From the NCBI GenBank assembly GCA_937950605.1, contig CALFDA010000039.1, positions 1-22,685 of the forward strand: 22,685 bases of DNA. Reading direction: 5' to 3'. Under the pieces are notes generated by a model. It saw nothing but the letters and a program-made list of their open reading frames with translations, was not told where the DNA came from and searched no databases. Shown one piece after another: positions 1 through 7,400 of the stretch. Both the position numbers and the translations under genes were made by a program. The stretch's first letter is position 1, and each line of letters opens with the position of its first letter. The DNA comes from an uncultured PS1 clade bacterium (GTDB lineage Bacteria > Pseudomonadota > Gammaproteobacteria > PS1 > Pseudothioglobaceae).

Positions 1-210
1 GGCGAGGTTGAAATTTCGCAAAAATCAGGTGCAAAAATTAACACAAAAAACCTAATCATTGATAAGTCAAATGACAAAGAAATTTATAGCACCAAAGCAA
101 AAGTGCATTACCGATCTGAGGGGGCAAACATTTATGCAACGGGTATGCAGTTGAATGTCAAAGAGCAAAAAATCAAACTAACAGGTGGTGTAACGGGGCA
201 TTATGAGTAA
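1..210 (+). CDS. lptC: LptC C-terminal fragment (LPS export bridge protein), cut by window start
   Basis: The first frame is open from base 1 to a TAA at 208-210, giving 69 residues with no start in view. The fragment alternates short polar and hydrophobic stretches (for example KINTKNLIID, EIYSTKAKVHYRSEG, IYATGMQLNV), the beta-strand pattern of the LptC/LptA jellyroll fold. Its last 8 bases overlap the start of a gene recognisable as lptA, the usual lptC-lptA order. LptC is an inner-membrane protein whose periplasmic domain passes lipopolysaccharide from LptBFG to LptA. The identification rests mostly on this neighbour and on strand-like composition, because the membrane anchor lies outside the window. 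Confidence 0.65.
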   Translation, partial: GEVEISQKSGAKINTKNLIIDKSNDKEIYSTKAKVHYRSEGANIYATGMQLNVKEQKIKLTGGVTGHYE

Positions 211-688
211 GTTAGGAATTTTATTTTTGTTGATTTTTCTTCCCGTATTATCCGCATTGTCTGTTGATAATAAAGAGCCTATTGATGTGCAAGCGCAAAC
301 TGTTGTTATTGATGAATCTCATGGGTTAAGTGTTTACACAGGCAATGCTAAATTAACCCAAGGTTTTTTAATGTTAAGTGCTGATGAAATACAAATCTTT
401 AGTGCTAAACATTCTATTGTCAAGGTTATTGCTAGAGGCAACGAGAAAAAACTTGCACACTATAAACAAGATTCTTCTAATCAGTCAAACTTTATTGAAG
501 CAAGTGCCTTAACCATTACTTATTTTGTTAATAAACAGATTGTTCGCCTCGAGGATAATGTGCATTTTGTTCGGGGTTTTGATTCATTTAGTGCTGGTAT
601 TTTGCACTATGACATTAAAAAAGACAAAATGATTTTCGACAAATCTAAAGATAATTCTCAACGTGTTAAGTTCAAAATCAAGTTATAA
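203..688 (+). CDS. lptA: LptA, periplasmic LPS-transport bridge protein
   Basis: This is a 161-residue protein with an N-terminal signal peptide (about residues 1-20, hydrophobic core LGILFLLIFLPVLSAL) followed by an OstA/LptA-type domain. The mature part opens with PIDVQAQTVVIDES and later has YTGNAKLTQG and LSADEIQIF, matching the family pattern in which the substrate acquires 'V(Y/F)xGNVxLxQG' and 'AD' strands. LptA oligomers form the periplasmic bridge carrying LPS from LptC to LptD. The ATG lies inside the end of lptC (8-base overlap), implying translational coupling. In many gammaproteobacteria lptB follows; here the next gene is sat, after a 60-base stretch with its own promoter, so the ATPase gene must be elsewhere. 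The length is normal or slightly short for the family. Confidence 0.85.
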   Translation: MSKLGILFLLIFLPVLSALSVDNKEPIDVQAQTVVIDESHGLSVYTGNAKLTQGFLMLSADEIQIFSAKHSIVKVIARGNEKKLAHYKQDSSNQSNFIEASALTITYFVNKQIVRLEDNVHFVRGFDSFSAGILHYDIKKDKMIFDKSKDNSQRVKFKIKL

Positions 689-718
689 AGTAAAACCCTG
701 CATCTTATGAAAAATACA

Positions 719-746
719 TTAATAAAAGTGCGGTTGTTGGTATAAT
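719..746 (+). promoter_or_regulatory. Putative sigma-70 promoter of sat (extended -10)
   Basis: A perfect TATAAT at 741-746 is preceded by TGG (738-740), making an extended -10 element. TTAATA at 719-724 matches four of six -35 bases with a 16-base spacer. The predicted transcript start (about 752) lies just upstream of an AGGA ribosome site (765-768) and the ATG at 775. Read from sequence only; not tested. Confidence 0.6.
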
Positions 747-774
747 TTTGCCCTTTTATATTACAGGATTAGAT

Positions 775-1983
775 ATGTCAAAATTAGTCCCCCCGCATGG
801 TAGTAATACAATCAATGAGTTAGCATTGTCAGGCGGTGCTTTAGTGACAGAATTACAAAGAGCGCAATCATTACCAAAAATTATTTGTTCTTCCAGAGAG
901 GAAGGCGACATTATTATGTTAGGTATTGGTGGTTTCAACCCGTTAGATGGTTTTATGGACAAAGCTGATTGGCAAGGTGTTTGCGATAATATGACAACAT
1001 CAAGTGGTTTGTTTTGGCCGATTCCTATTACTTTATCTACTGATGATGAAGATATTAAAGCCGGAGATGAAGTGGCAATTGTGAGCGGAAAATCTAGCGA
1101 TATTCTTGCAACAATGAAAATAACCCAGAAATATAGCATTGACAAAGACCATGAATGTGAAACTATTTATAAAACAACTGAAGATGCACATCCAGGTGTT
1201 ATTATGGTTAAAGCACAAGGCAAATACAATCTTGCGGGCCCCATTAAAGTGCTATCAGATGGCGGATTTCCAAAGAAATTTGGCGATTTGTACATGACAC
1301 CCAAGCAAACCCGTGCTTATTTTGACGACAAGGGCTGGAAAACAGTTGCAGCGTTCCAAACACGCAACCCAATGCATCGCTCACACGAATACCTAGCAAA
1401 GATTGCAGTAGAGATTTGCGATGGTGTGATGATTCATTCAGTATTAGGTGGGCTTAAAGCGGGCGATATTCCTGCTGATGTTCGTTCGCGGGCTATTTCA
1501 GTATTAATTGATAATTACTTTGTAGAAAATACAGTCTTACAATCTGGTTACCCATTAGATATGCGCTATGCTGGTCCAAGAGAGGCACTACTACATGCAT
1601 TGTTTAGGCAAAATTATGGATGTTCACACCTAGTTGTTGGTCGTGATCATGCTGGTGTTGATGATTACTATGGTCCATTTGATGCGCACAATATCTTTGA
1701 TGATATTCCAAAAGGTGCACTAATCACACAACCACTTAAAATTGATTGGACATTTTGGTGTCACGAGTGTGGAGGCATGTCTTCAATGAAAACATGTCCG
1801 CACAAGGCAGAAAGTCGCGTTTTGCTCTCTGGCACTAAGGTTCGTAAAATGCTTTCAGATGGTGAAGATTTGCCTATAGAGTTCACACGACCTGAGGTAG
1901 CCAAAATCCTACAAGATTATTATGCTGGTATTAAAGATGAGGATAAGGTAGAGATTAAACTAAGCGGACATTCTGCGAAGTAA
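775..1983 (+). CDS. sat: Sulfate adenylyltransferase (ATP sulfurylase), dissimilatory type
   Basis: This 402-residue protein catalyses APS + pyrophosphate to ATP + sulfate in the oxidative direction, the last step of sulfite oxidation in thiotrophs. The nucleotide-binding motif QTRNPMHRSH lies at residues 195-204 and GRDHAG at 289-294, both diagnostic of homo-oligomeric ATP sulfurylase. A Cys/His cluster (C329, C332, C341, H343) matches the zinc site seen in some Sat enzymes. The C terminus SGTKVRKML and the following FTRPEV segment are also typical. There is no APS-kinase domain. I chose the ATG at 775 rather than the upstream TTG at 748: the ATG has AGGA six bases ahead, the protein then starts MSKLVPPHG as in relatives, and the TTG falls at or before the predicted transcript start. 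aprMBA follows, so the two enzymes of the pathway are side by side. Confidence 0.97.
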   Translation: MSKLVPPHGSNTINELALSGGALVTELQRAQSLPKIICSSREEGDIIMLGIGGFNPLDGFMDKADWQGVCDNMTTSSGLFWPIPITLSTDDEDIKAGDEVAIVSGKSSDILATMKITQKYSIDKDHECETIYKTTEDAHPGVIMVKAQGKYNLAGPIKVLSDGGFPKKFGDLYMTPKQTRAYFDDKGWKTVAAFQTRNPMHRSHEYLAKIAVEICDGVMIHSVLGGLKAGDIPADVRSRAISVLIDNYFVENTVLQSGYPLDMRYAGPREALLHALFRQNYGCSHLVVGRDHAGVDDYYGPFDAHNIFDDIPKGALITQPLKIDWTFWCHECGGMSSMKTCPHKAESRVLLSGTKVRKMLSDGEDLPIEFTRPEVAKILQDYYAGIKDEDKVEIKLSGHSAK

Positions 1984-2039
1984 AGATAAACTTACAAACA
2001 AATATTAGTATATAATTATCTGGTTGTTAAGCCCGAGAC

Positions 2040-2068
2040 TTGATAATTTTTTAATGTAATTATACAAC
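2040..2068 (+). promoter_or_regulatory. Weak candidate promoter for aprMBA
   Basis: TTGATA at 2040-2045 matches five of six -35 bases; 17 bases later TACAAC (2063-2068) matches four of six -10 bases. A second possible -10, TATAAT at 2011-2016, has no recognisable -35. The 116-base sat-aprM gap makes an internal promoter plausible, but read-through from the sat promoter is equally possible. An unusually strong AAGGAGG ribosome site follows at 2084-2090. Confidence 0.3.
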
Positions 2069-2099
2069 TGGTGATACAAACCTAAGGAGGAATGAGACT

Positions 2100-2927
2100 A
2101 TGATTACCAACACACCAATCCACGATTTAGCAATAGCGGTCAATGGAATTTCCTATGAGACGATGCAAACCTATGTCATTGTGATGGTTGCGCTTGTTAT
2201 TGTTATGACAATAGCTGATATGATACATAAAAAGAGTGCTAAATTTTTCTTTGAAAGTGCAAGTGCAGCAAAGAAAAATGCAGTAAAGTCTATCGACACT
2301 GGCGAGAAAATTGGTATCGCGGTTTCGACCGTTGCGGTAGATGTTGTTGCATCAGGCGAGTTCAAAAATCCAGTGCGTCGTATTGTACACTTGTTGACTA
2401 TGTATGGCTTCATTTTATTTAATGCAGCAACTGCTGTTATGATTTTTAGCACGAATGGCGATAGTGCAGTTTGGACGATAATATGGCATGTCGGTGCAAT
2501 CATGCTGGCAATTGGTAGCATTTGGTTTTGGTTTGTATTCAAGGTTGATGTTGCTTCTGAAGGTAATTCTCCATTTAATATTAGCATCAGAAGAGATGCG
2601 TTTAGTTTGTCATTAATGGCAACCTCTATTACTGCGTTAATTTGGTCTTATAGTGGCAATGCAATGGGCTGGGAGCTTGCATTAGTTGTTCTTTCTACTG
2701 CATCATTATTTGGTGGGGTTTATTGGTCTAAGTTCTCACATATGTTCTTTAAACCATTCGCTGCTTATGACAAACGTGTCAGGAAAGCAGATGGTTCTGC
2801 TGAAAACTTACCAACTATTACTCGTGATGAGCCCGAGCAACAGAAAAGACATTCTATGTCGTTGTTAGTAGACGCTCCAATGGACATGGGACTTGGCATT
2901 AAGCGTGAAGAGCCTAGACATTACTAA
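2100..2927 (+). CDS. aprM: AprM, putative membrane anchor of APS reductase
   Basis: This is a 275-residue integral membrane protein encoded immediately before aprB and aprA. Five hydrophobic segments are visible at about residues 24-44, 93-115, 122-147, 168-186 and 190-210, followed by a hydrophilic C-terminal tail of about 60 residues rich in charged residues. In purple sulfur bacteria and thiotrophic symbionts a gene called aprM occupies this place and is thought to anchor the soluble AprBA flavoenzyme to the membrane and pass its electrons to the quinone pool. The role is inferred from that family and from synteny, not from catalytic motifs. Initiation is well supported by AAGGAGG nine bases before the ATG. 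Spacing to aprB is 49 bases, with no terminator seen between them. Confidence 0.85.
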   Translation: MITNTPIHDLAIAVNGISYETMQTYVIVMVALVIVMTIADMIHKKSAKFFFESASAAKKNAVKSIDTGEKIGIAVSTVAVDVVASGEFKNPVRRIVHLLTMYGFILFNAATAVMIFSTNGDSAVWTIIWHVGAIMLAIGSIWFWFVFKVDVASEGNSPFNISIRRDAFSLSLMATSITALIWSYSGNAMGWELALVVLSTASLFGGVYWSKFSHMFFKPFAAYDKRVRKADGSAENLPTITRDEPEQQKRHSMSLLVDAPMDMGLGIKREEPRHY

Positions 2928-2976
2928 GAGCTGATATCTGCCAATTAATTTTTTAACTAAATAGAGAGGAAATAAT

Positions 2977-3456
2977 ATGCCAACTTTTGTATATATGACT
3001 CGTTGTGATGGTTGTGGACATTGTGTAGACATCTGCCCATCTGACATTATGCATATCGATAAGAGATATCGTCGTGCAATGAATATTGAACCTAACATGT
3101 GTTGGGAATGTTATTCATGCGTTAAAGCATGTCCGCACCAAGCGATTGATGTCCGTGGTTATGCAGACTTTGCACCACTAGGTCATAGCGTGCGTGTAAT
3201 TCGTGACGAGGAAAAAGGCACGATTGCATGGAAAATTAAATTTAGAAATGGTAATGAGAAGAATTTCTTGTCTCCAATCACTACTCAACCGTGGGGATCA
3301 AAGATTCCTAATTTCAGGAACATAGCGCAGCCTAGCGAAGAAATGCGCAACTCTCAGTTATTAGCGTTTGAACCAAAATCAATTCGTTTAGATGATGGTG
3401 GTTTAAGTACATTAGAGTCTAACGGTTTAGAACTTAAAGAAGGAGTGTATTACTAA
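2977..3456 (+). CDS. aprB: Adenylylsulfate reductase beta subunit (iron-sulfur)
   Basis: This 159-residue subunit carries the two [4Fe-4S] clusters that take electrons from the AprA flavin. Two classic C-x2-C-x2-C-x3-C motifs are present: C10, C13, C16, C20 and C42, C45, C48, C52, each followed by Pro (CPSD, CPHQ). The rest (ADFAPLGHSVRVIRDEEKGTIAWKIKFRNG) is the beta-sheet region and C-terminal arm that wraps around AprA in characterised APS reductases. Length is normal. A GAGAGGA ribosome site lies just ahead of the ATG. The stop codon overlaps the aprA start by one base (TAATG), so the two subunits are probably translationally coupled for equal stoichiometry. Confidence 0.97.
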   Translation: MPTFVYMTRCDGCGHCVDICPSDIMHIDKRYRRAMNIEPNMCWECYSCVKACPHQAIDVRGYADFAPLGHSVRVIRDEEKGTIAWKIKFRNGNEKNFLSPITTQPWGSKIPNFRNIAQPSEEMRNSQLLAFEPKSIRLDDGGLSTLESNGLELKEGVYY

Positions 3457-5345
3457 TGGGTTATAAAACAATTATTGAAGACAACATTGATATTTTGGTT
3501 GTCGGTGCTGGTTTAGGTGGTTCGGGTGCAGGTTATGAAGCTAGATACTGGGGTCGTGATAAGAAAATTGTTATTGCTGAAAAAGCAAACATTGATCGTT
3601 CTGGTGCAGTGGCGCAAGGTTTGTATGCGATCAACTGTTATATGGGTACGCGTTGGGGTGAGAATAACCCAGAAGACCATGTGCGTTACGCACGTATTGA
3701 CTTGATGGGCATGGTTCGTGAAGATTTGGCTTTTGATATGGCTCGTCATGTTGATTCTGCAGTGCATAATTTTGAGGAATGGGGTCTACCATTGATGAAG
3801 CATCCTGAAAAAGGTTCTTATATGCGTGAAGGTCGTTGGCAGATTATGATTCATGGTGAGTCATATAAGCCTATCGTTGCTGAAGCCGCCAAAGTAAATG
3901 CTGATAAAACATTTAATCGTATTATGGTTACCCACTTGTTGATGGATGATGCAAAAGCAAATCGTGTTGCTGGTGCTGTTGGTTTTAATGTACGTACAGG
4001 CAACTACCACGTTTTTAAATCTAAGACAGTGATTGTTGGTGCTGGTGGTGCGTCTAACATCTTTAAGCCACGTTCAGTAGGAGAGGGTGCGGGTCGTGTC
4101 TGGTATGCTCCATGGTCATCGGGTTCTGCTTATGCGTTATTGATTGAAGCAGGTGCTAAGATGACACAAATGGAAAACCGTATCGTTCTTGCACGTTTCA
4201 AAGATGGTTATGGTCCAGTTGGTGCCTACTTCTTACATCTTAAAACTTACACACAGAACGCTTATGGCGAAGAGTATGAATCTAAGTGGTTTCCAGAATT
4301 AGAAAAAATGGTTGGTAAGGGTTATTTAGATGTGGAAGCCTCTCATAAGACACACAGACCTATTCCTACTTGTTTGCGTAACCATGCGTTTATTTCTGAA
4401 GTGAATGCAGGTCGTGGTCCAATTCACATGGTAACAGTGGAGGCCTTCCAAGACCCTCATTTAGAAGAAGTTGGTTGGGAGAACTTCTTGGGCATGACTG
4501 TCGGTCAAGCAGTATTATGGGCAGCAACAGATATTGACCCTAAATATACTAACCCTGAATTAACGACTTCTGAACCGTATGTAATGGGTTCGCATGCTAC
4601 AGGTTGTGGCGCGTGGTGTTCAGGTCCAGAAGATATTTCTGGCAATATCCCTGAATATTTCTGGGGTTATAATCGTATGATGACTGTTGAAGGTTTGTTT
4701 GGCGCAGGTGATGCTGTTGGTGGTACGCCACACGCGTTTTCGTCAGGCTCGTTCACTGAAGGTCGTTTGTCTGCAAAAGCAGCTTGTCAATATATTGATG
4801 ATGGTAAAGCAGAAGGTATTACAGTTTCTGAGGAGCAAATTGCTAAGCGTAAAGAAGAAATTTATAAGCCTTTGGAAACTTATACAGTTGGTCGTAATGA
4901 GATTGTTGGTGGTACTGTATCTCCAAATTATATATTACCAATGCCTGGCTTACAGCGTTTACAAAAGTTAATGGATGAATATGCTGGTGGTGCGACAGCG
5001 AATTACATGACTAATGATAAACTTCTTAATATAGGACTAAAAAAGATTAAGATTCTGGAAGAGGATTTAGAAAAAGTTGCCGCGGAAGATATTCACCAGT
5101 TGCTACGTGCGTGGGAGCTTAAACATCGTCATCGTACTTCTGAGTGTGTTATCCATCATACTTTGTTTCGTGAAGAAACCCGTTGGCCTGGTTACTATTA
5201 TCGCGGTGATGTGATGAAGGTTGATGATGAAAATTGGCATGTTCTTACAACCTCTCATCGTGACCTCAACACAGGTGAATACACAATGGAAAAACAACCG
5301 CTGTATCATCTGGTTGATAAAGACGAGGAGCAGAAACCTGATTAA
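3456..5345 (+). CDS. aprA: Adenylylsulfate reductase alpha subunit (FAD)
   Basis: This 629-residue flavoprotein subunit interconverts sulfite + AMP and APS; in this setting it runs oxidatively, feeding APS to Sat. The N-terminal dinucleotide motif GAGLGG (residues 17-22) with an acidic residue after the next strand (VIAEKA) marks the FAD fold of the fumarate reductase/succinate dehydrogenase flavoprotein superfamily. Segments typical of AprA follow: DRSGAVAQGLYAINCYMG, GREN-like GTRWGENNPEDHVRYAR, HGESYKPIVAEAAK, FGAGDAVGGTPHAFSSGSFTEGR. Full length, no disruption. Most arginines use CGT and glycines GGT, suggesting codon adaptation for high expression. AAGGAG precedes the start within the end of aprB. 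A strong hairpin terminator follows, closing the operon. Confidence 0.98.
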   Translation: MGYKTIIEDNIDILVVGAGLGGSGAGYEARYWGRDKKIVIAEKANIDRSGAVAQGLYAINCYMGTRWGENNPEDHVRYARIDLMGMVREDLAFDMARHVDSAVHNFEEWGLPLMKHPEKGSYMREGRWQIMIHGESYKPIVAEAAKVNADKTFNRIMVTHLLMDDAKANRVAGAVGFNVRTGNYHVFKSKTVIVGAGGASNIFKPRSVGEGAGRVWYAPWSSGSAYALLIEAGAKMTQMENRIVLARFKDGYGPVGAYFLHLKTYTQNAYGEEYESKWFPELEKMVGKGYLDVEASHKTHRPIPTCLRNHAFISEVNAGRGPIHMVTVEAFQDPHLEEVGWENFLGMTVGQAVLWAATDIDPKYTNPELTTSEPYVMGSHATGCGAWCSGPEDISGNIPEYFWGYNRMMTVEGLFGAGDAVGGTPHAFSSGSFTEGRLSAKAACQYIDDGKAEGITVSEEQIAKRKEEIYKPLETYTVGRNEIVGGTVSPNYILPMPGLQRLQKLMDEYAGGATANYMTNDKLLNIGLKKIKILEEDLEKVAAEDIHQLLRAWELKHRHRTSECVIHHTLFREETRWPGYYYRGDVMKVDDENWHVLTTSHRDLNTGEYTMEKQPLYHLVDKDEEQKPD

Positions 5346-5374
5346 TAGAAAAAAAATCCTTTGTTAAAACTGAT

Positions 5375-5404
5375 AAAAAAACCAACATTTATGTTGGTTT
5401 TTTT
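5375..5404 (+). terminator. Rho-independent terminator after aprA
   Basis: A perfect inverted repeat of 13 base pairs, arms 5375-5387 and 5392-5404 with the loop TTTA, has core ACCAACA/TGTTGGT flanked by A-runs and T-runs. The T-run on the plus strand and A-run on its other side mean it could work in both directions. It lies 30 bases beyond the aprA stop, where the operon should end. Confidence 0.88.
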
Positions 5405-5482
5405 ATTGCCTAAAAGAAATTCTTCTATCACTATAAGGAGTTTTATGCAATAATTTTTAACTTAATAACGGAGATAAGAAAA

Positions 5483-5876
5483 ATGATGAGTAAAGATACA
5501 CGGATTATCTTGGAACTACAAAAAGACATGGAAAGGATAGAGACGGGAATATCGTTTAGAGCGGGTCAAAACTACAGTATTGAAGAATGAGGAAAGAGTT
5601 TTTTGAGATTTATAACTCTAGAGTCAAAGATGAGTTTTAAATGGGATTTTAAGTTATGCGCGGGGATATGGTTGTCTTTCATTGGAAAAAGCGTACTGTA
5701 CGGCATAGACGTAGACAAAGAAGAGGCATGGATGTCACTGGAGGATGTTGCAACAAAAAGCGGCAAAGGTGAGTTATTGATGTTTGGTGTTTTATCCAAA
5801 GCAGATGCCCGCGCGGCAAAAGTTTATTGGTAAAAGCATAACTGAAGAGACTTTAAAGTTTGCATTAAAGTACTAA
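5483..5876 (+). pseudogene. Broken small gene of unknown family (nonsense plus probable frameshift)
   Basis: I do not recognise this family. An ATG at 5483, with GGAG at 5470-5473 as a ribosome site, opens a 35-residue reading frame (MMSKDTRIILELQKDMERIE...) ending in TGA at 5588-5590. The same frame continues without another stop to 5833, with protein-like composition (MSFKWDFKLCAGIWLSF, YGIDVDKEEAWMSLEDVATK, LLMFGVLSKADAR). Near 5805-5830 a different frame takes over and reads KFIGKSITEETLKFALKY before TAA at 5874-5876, which looks like the true C terminus. The simplest reading is a soluble protein of about 130 residues inactivated by one stop and one frameshift. Alternatives: two short genes (35 aa; 67 aa from an ATG at 5630), or sequencing errors. 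Confidence 0.45.
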
Positions 5877-6320
5877 AGTCCAATTAAAAAAACGTGTTTT
5901 TGGCAACAATCAAAAACAATAATTATGCTTGGCAAAAACTAGGACTTAGAAAATATTAAAGTTTTTAATAGTGCATCGTGAAAGAGTATTTTTTTATTGC
6001 TGATTTTAATATCAATCACGTTAAAGTTACAGGTATGCATAATTTTACGTTTCACTAAGAAATAGTTGAACCTAATTCCTTATAAAAACCACAAAAACGC
6101 ATACATCATAAAAATAAAACATAAACCAAAATTAACAGTTTTTAGTTGAATTTGAACTCTATCTTGTGTATTTTTCACTTAAAAATTAATTTATGAAACA
6201 GCCCTGTAAATAAGTATGTTAAGAAAGAGCTTAAATTATCAAACATCACAAATAGCGTTTGAATCAGGTATTATTGCCCAGCGTAGGGTTGTGCATTAGA
6301 ATTTAGGAGGTATAGGAAAG
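5877..6320 (+). other. Gene-free AT-rich stretch before serC
   Basis: I find no convincing reading frame, RNA or repeat here. All frames are broken by frequent stops and the base composition is very AT-rich. A short hydrophobic frame around 5990-6060 is not supported by a start site. The end carries the serC leader: AGGAGG at 6305-6310 and AGGAAAG immediately before the GTG start. A TATTAT at 6269-6274 might be a -10 element but lacks a good -35. The stretch may be decayed gene sequence. Confidence 0.5.
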
Positions 6321-7400
6321 GTGAGTCAGGTTTATAATTTTAGTGCAGGTCCTGCTATGTTGCCAAAGCAGGTATTACAGTTAATGCAACAGGAGTTGTT
6401 AGAATATAACAAGGCTAGGGCATCGGTGATGGAAATTTCCCATCGTGGTGCGGATTTTATGGAGCTAGCACAAAAATCCGAGCAAGATTTACGTGATTTG
6501 ATGAATATTCCCGATAATTATAAAGTTTTGTTTATGCAGGGCGGCGCATCAGCACAGTTTTCCATGGTTCCAATTAATTTATTAAGAGGTAAAACAATTG
6601 CAAATTATGCACATACTGGGCATTGGTCAAAAAAGGCAATTGCTGAAGCTCAGCGTTATTGTGATGTTAATATTTGCACAGATAGTTTGGAAAATCAATA
6701 CACTAATATTGAAGATTTTGATAGTTGGAAAATTAACCAAAGTGGGGCATATTTGCACTATACACCGAATGAAACCATCGCTGGTTTAGAGTTTGATTAC
6801 GTACCAGAGGTGGATATGCCGTTGGTGGCAGATATGTCATCGACAATTTTATCGCGCGAGGTTGATGTGTCAAAATATGGGGTAATTTATGCAGGTGCAC
6901 AAAAAAACATTGGTATCTCAGGTTTAACCATTGTGATTGTTGAACAAAGCCTGATTGGACATGTCGTTGCCAATCAGCCGATTTTATTTGATTATGCAAC
7001 GCAAGCGAATAATGATTCTATGTATAACACACCATCAACTTATCCATGGTATGTTGCGAGTCGTATATTTGAATGGCTAAAAGACCAAGGCGGTGTACCA
7101 GCGATGGCAAAAATTAATGCACAAAAAGCCAAAACGCTTTATCAAGCGATTGATGAATCTGATTTTTACTCAAATCCTGTGGCAAAAAAATATCGTTCTT
7201 GGATGAATGTACCGTTTTTATTGGCAAATGAGGATTTGAACTCTTTATTTTTACAAAAAGCGGCTGAAAATAATTTGATTACTCTAAAGGGACATCGCTC
7301 TGTGGGGGGTATGCGTGCAAGTATTTATAATGCTATGCCACAGGAAGGTGTTGATGTTTTAGTTAGATTTATGCAAGATTTTGAGAAAGAGAATGGATAA
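6321..7400 (+). CDS. serC: Phosphoserine aminotransferase
   Basis: This 359-residue PLP enzyme converts 3-phosphohydroxypyruvate to phosphoserine (serine synthesis) and also acts in the pyridoxal phosphate pathway in many bacteria. Family hallmarks: YNFSAGPAMLPK at the N terminus, EISHRG (residues 38-43), FMQGGASAQF (71-80), and the PLP lysine K195 in AGAQKNIGISG. The C-terminal SVGGMRASIYNAM is also diagnostic. The start is GTG at 6321, giving MSQVYNFSAGP as in relatives; AGGAGG lies ten bases upstream. It is the first gene of a six-gene amino-acid operon, and its stop overlaps the serA ATG by one base. serC leading pheA-hisC-tyrA-aroA is a known gammaproteobacterial arrangement. Confidence 0.97.
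   Translation: MSQVYNFSAGPAMLPKQVLQLMQQELLEYNKARASVMEISHRGADFMELAQKSEQDLRDLMNIPDNYKVLFMQGGASAQFSMVPINLLRGKTIANYAHTGHWSKKAIAEAQRYCDVNICTDSLENQYTNIEDFDSWKINQSGAYLHYTPNETIAGLEFDYVPEVDMPLVADMSSTILSREVDVSKYGVIYAGAQKNIGISGLTIVIVEQSLIGHVVANQPILFDYATQANNDSMYNTPSTYPWYVASRIFEWLKDQGGVPAMAKINAQKAKTLYQAIDESDFYSNPVAKKYRSWMNVPFLLANEDLNSLFLQKAAENNLITLKGHRSVGGMRASIYNAMPQEGVDVLVRFMQDFEKENG

Noticed and set aside
748..774. Upstream TTG start adding nine residues to Sat
   Set aside because: It lies at or before the predicted transcript start, whereas ATG 775 has a ribosome site and gives the family N terminus.
2016..2052. Hairpin plus T-run between sat and aprM as a terminator
   Set aside because: The left arm needs an eight-base bulge and the pairing is short, so it is not convincing.
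5588..5590. TGA read through as selenocysteine in the small gene after aprA
   Set aside because: No selenoprotein family or insertion hairpin was recognised, and a second frame change downstream points to decay.
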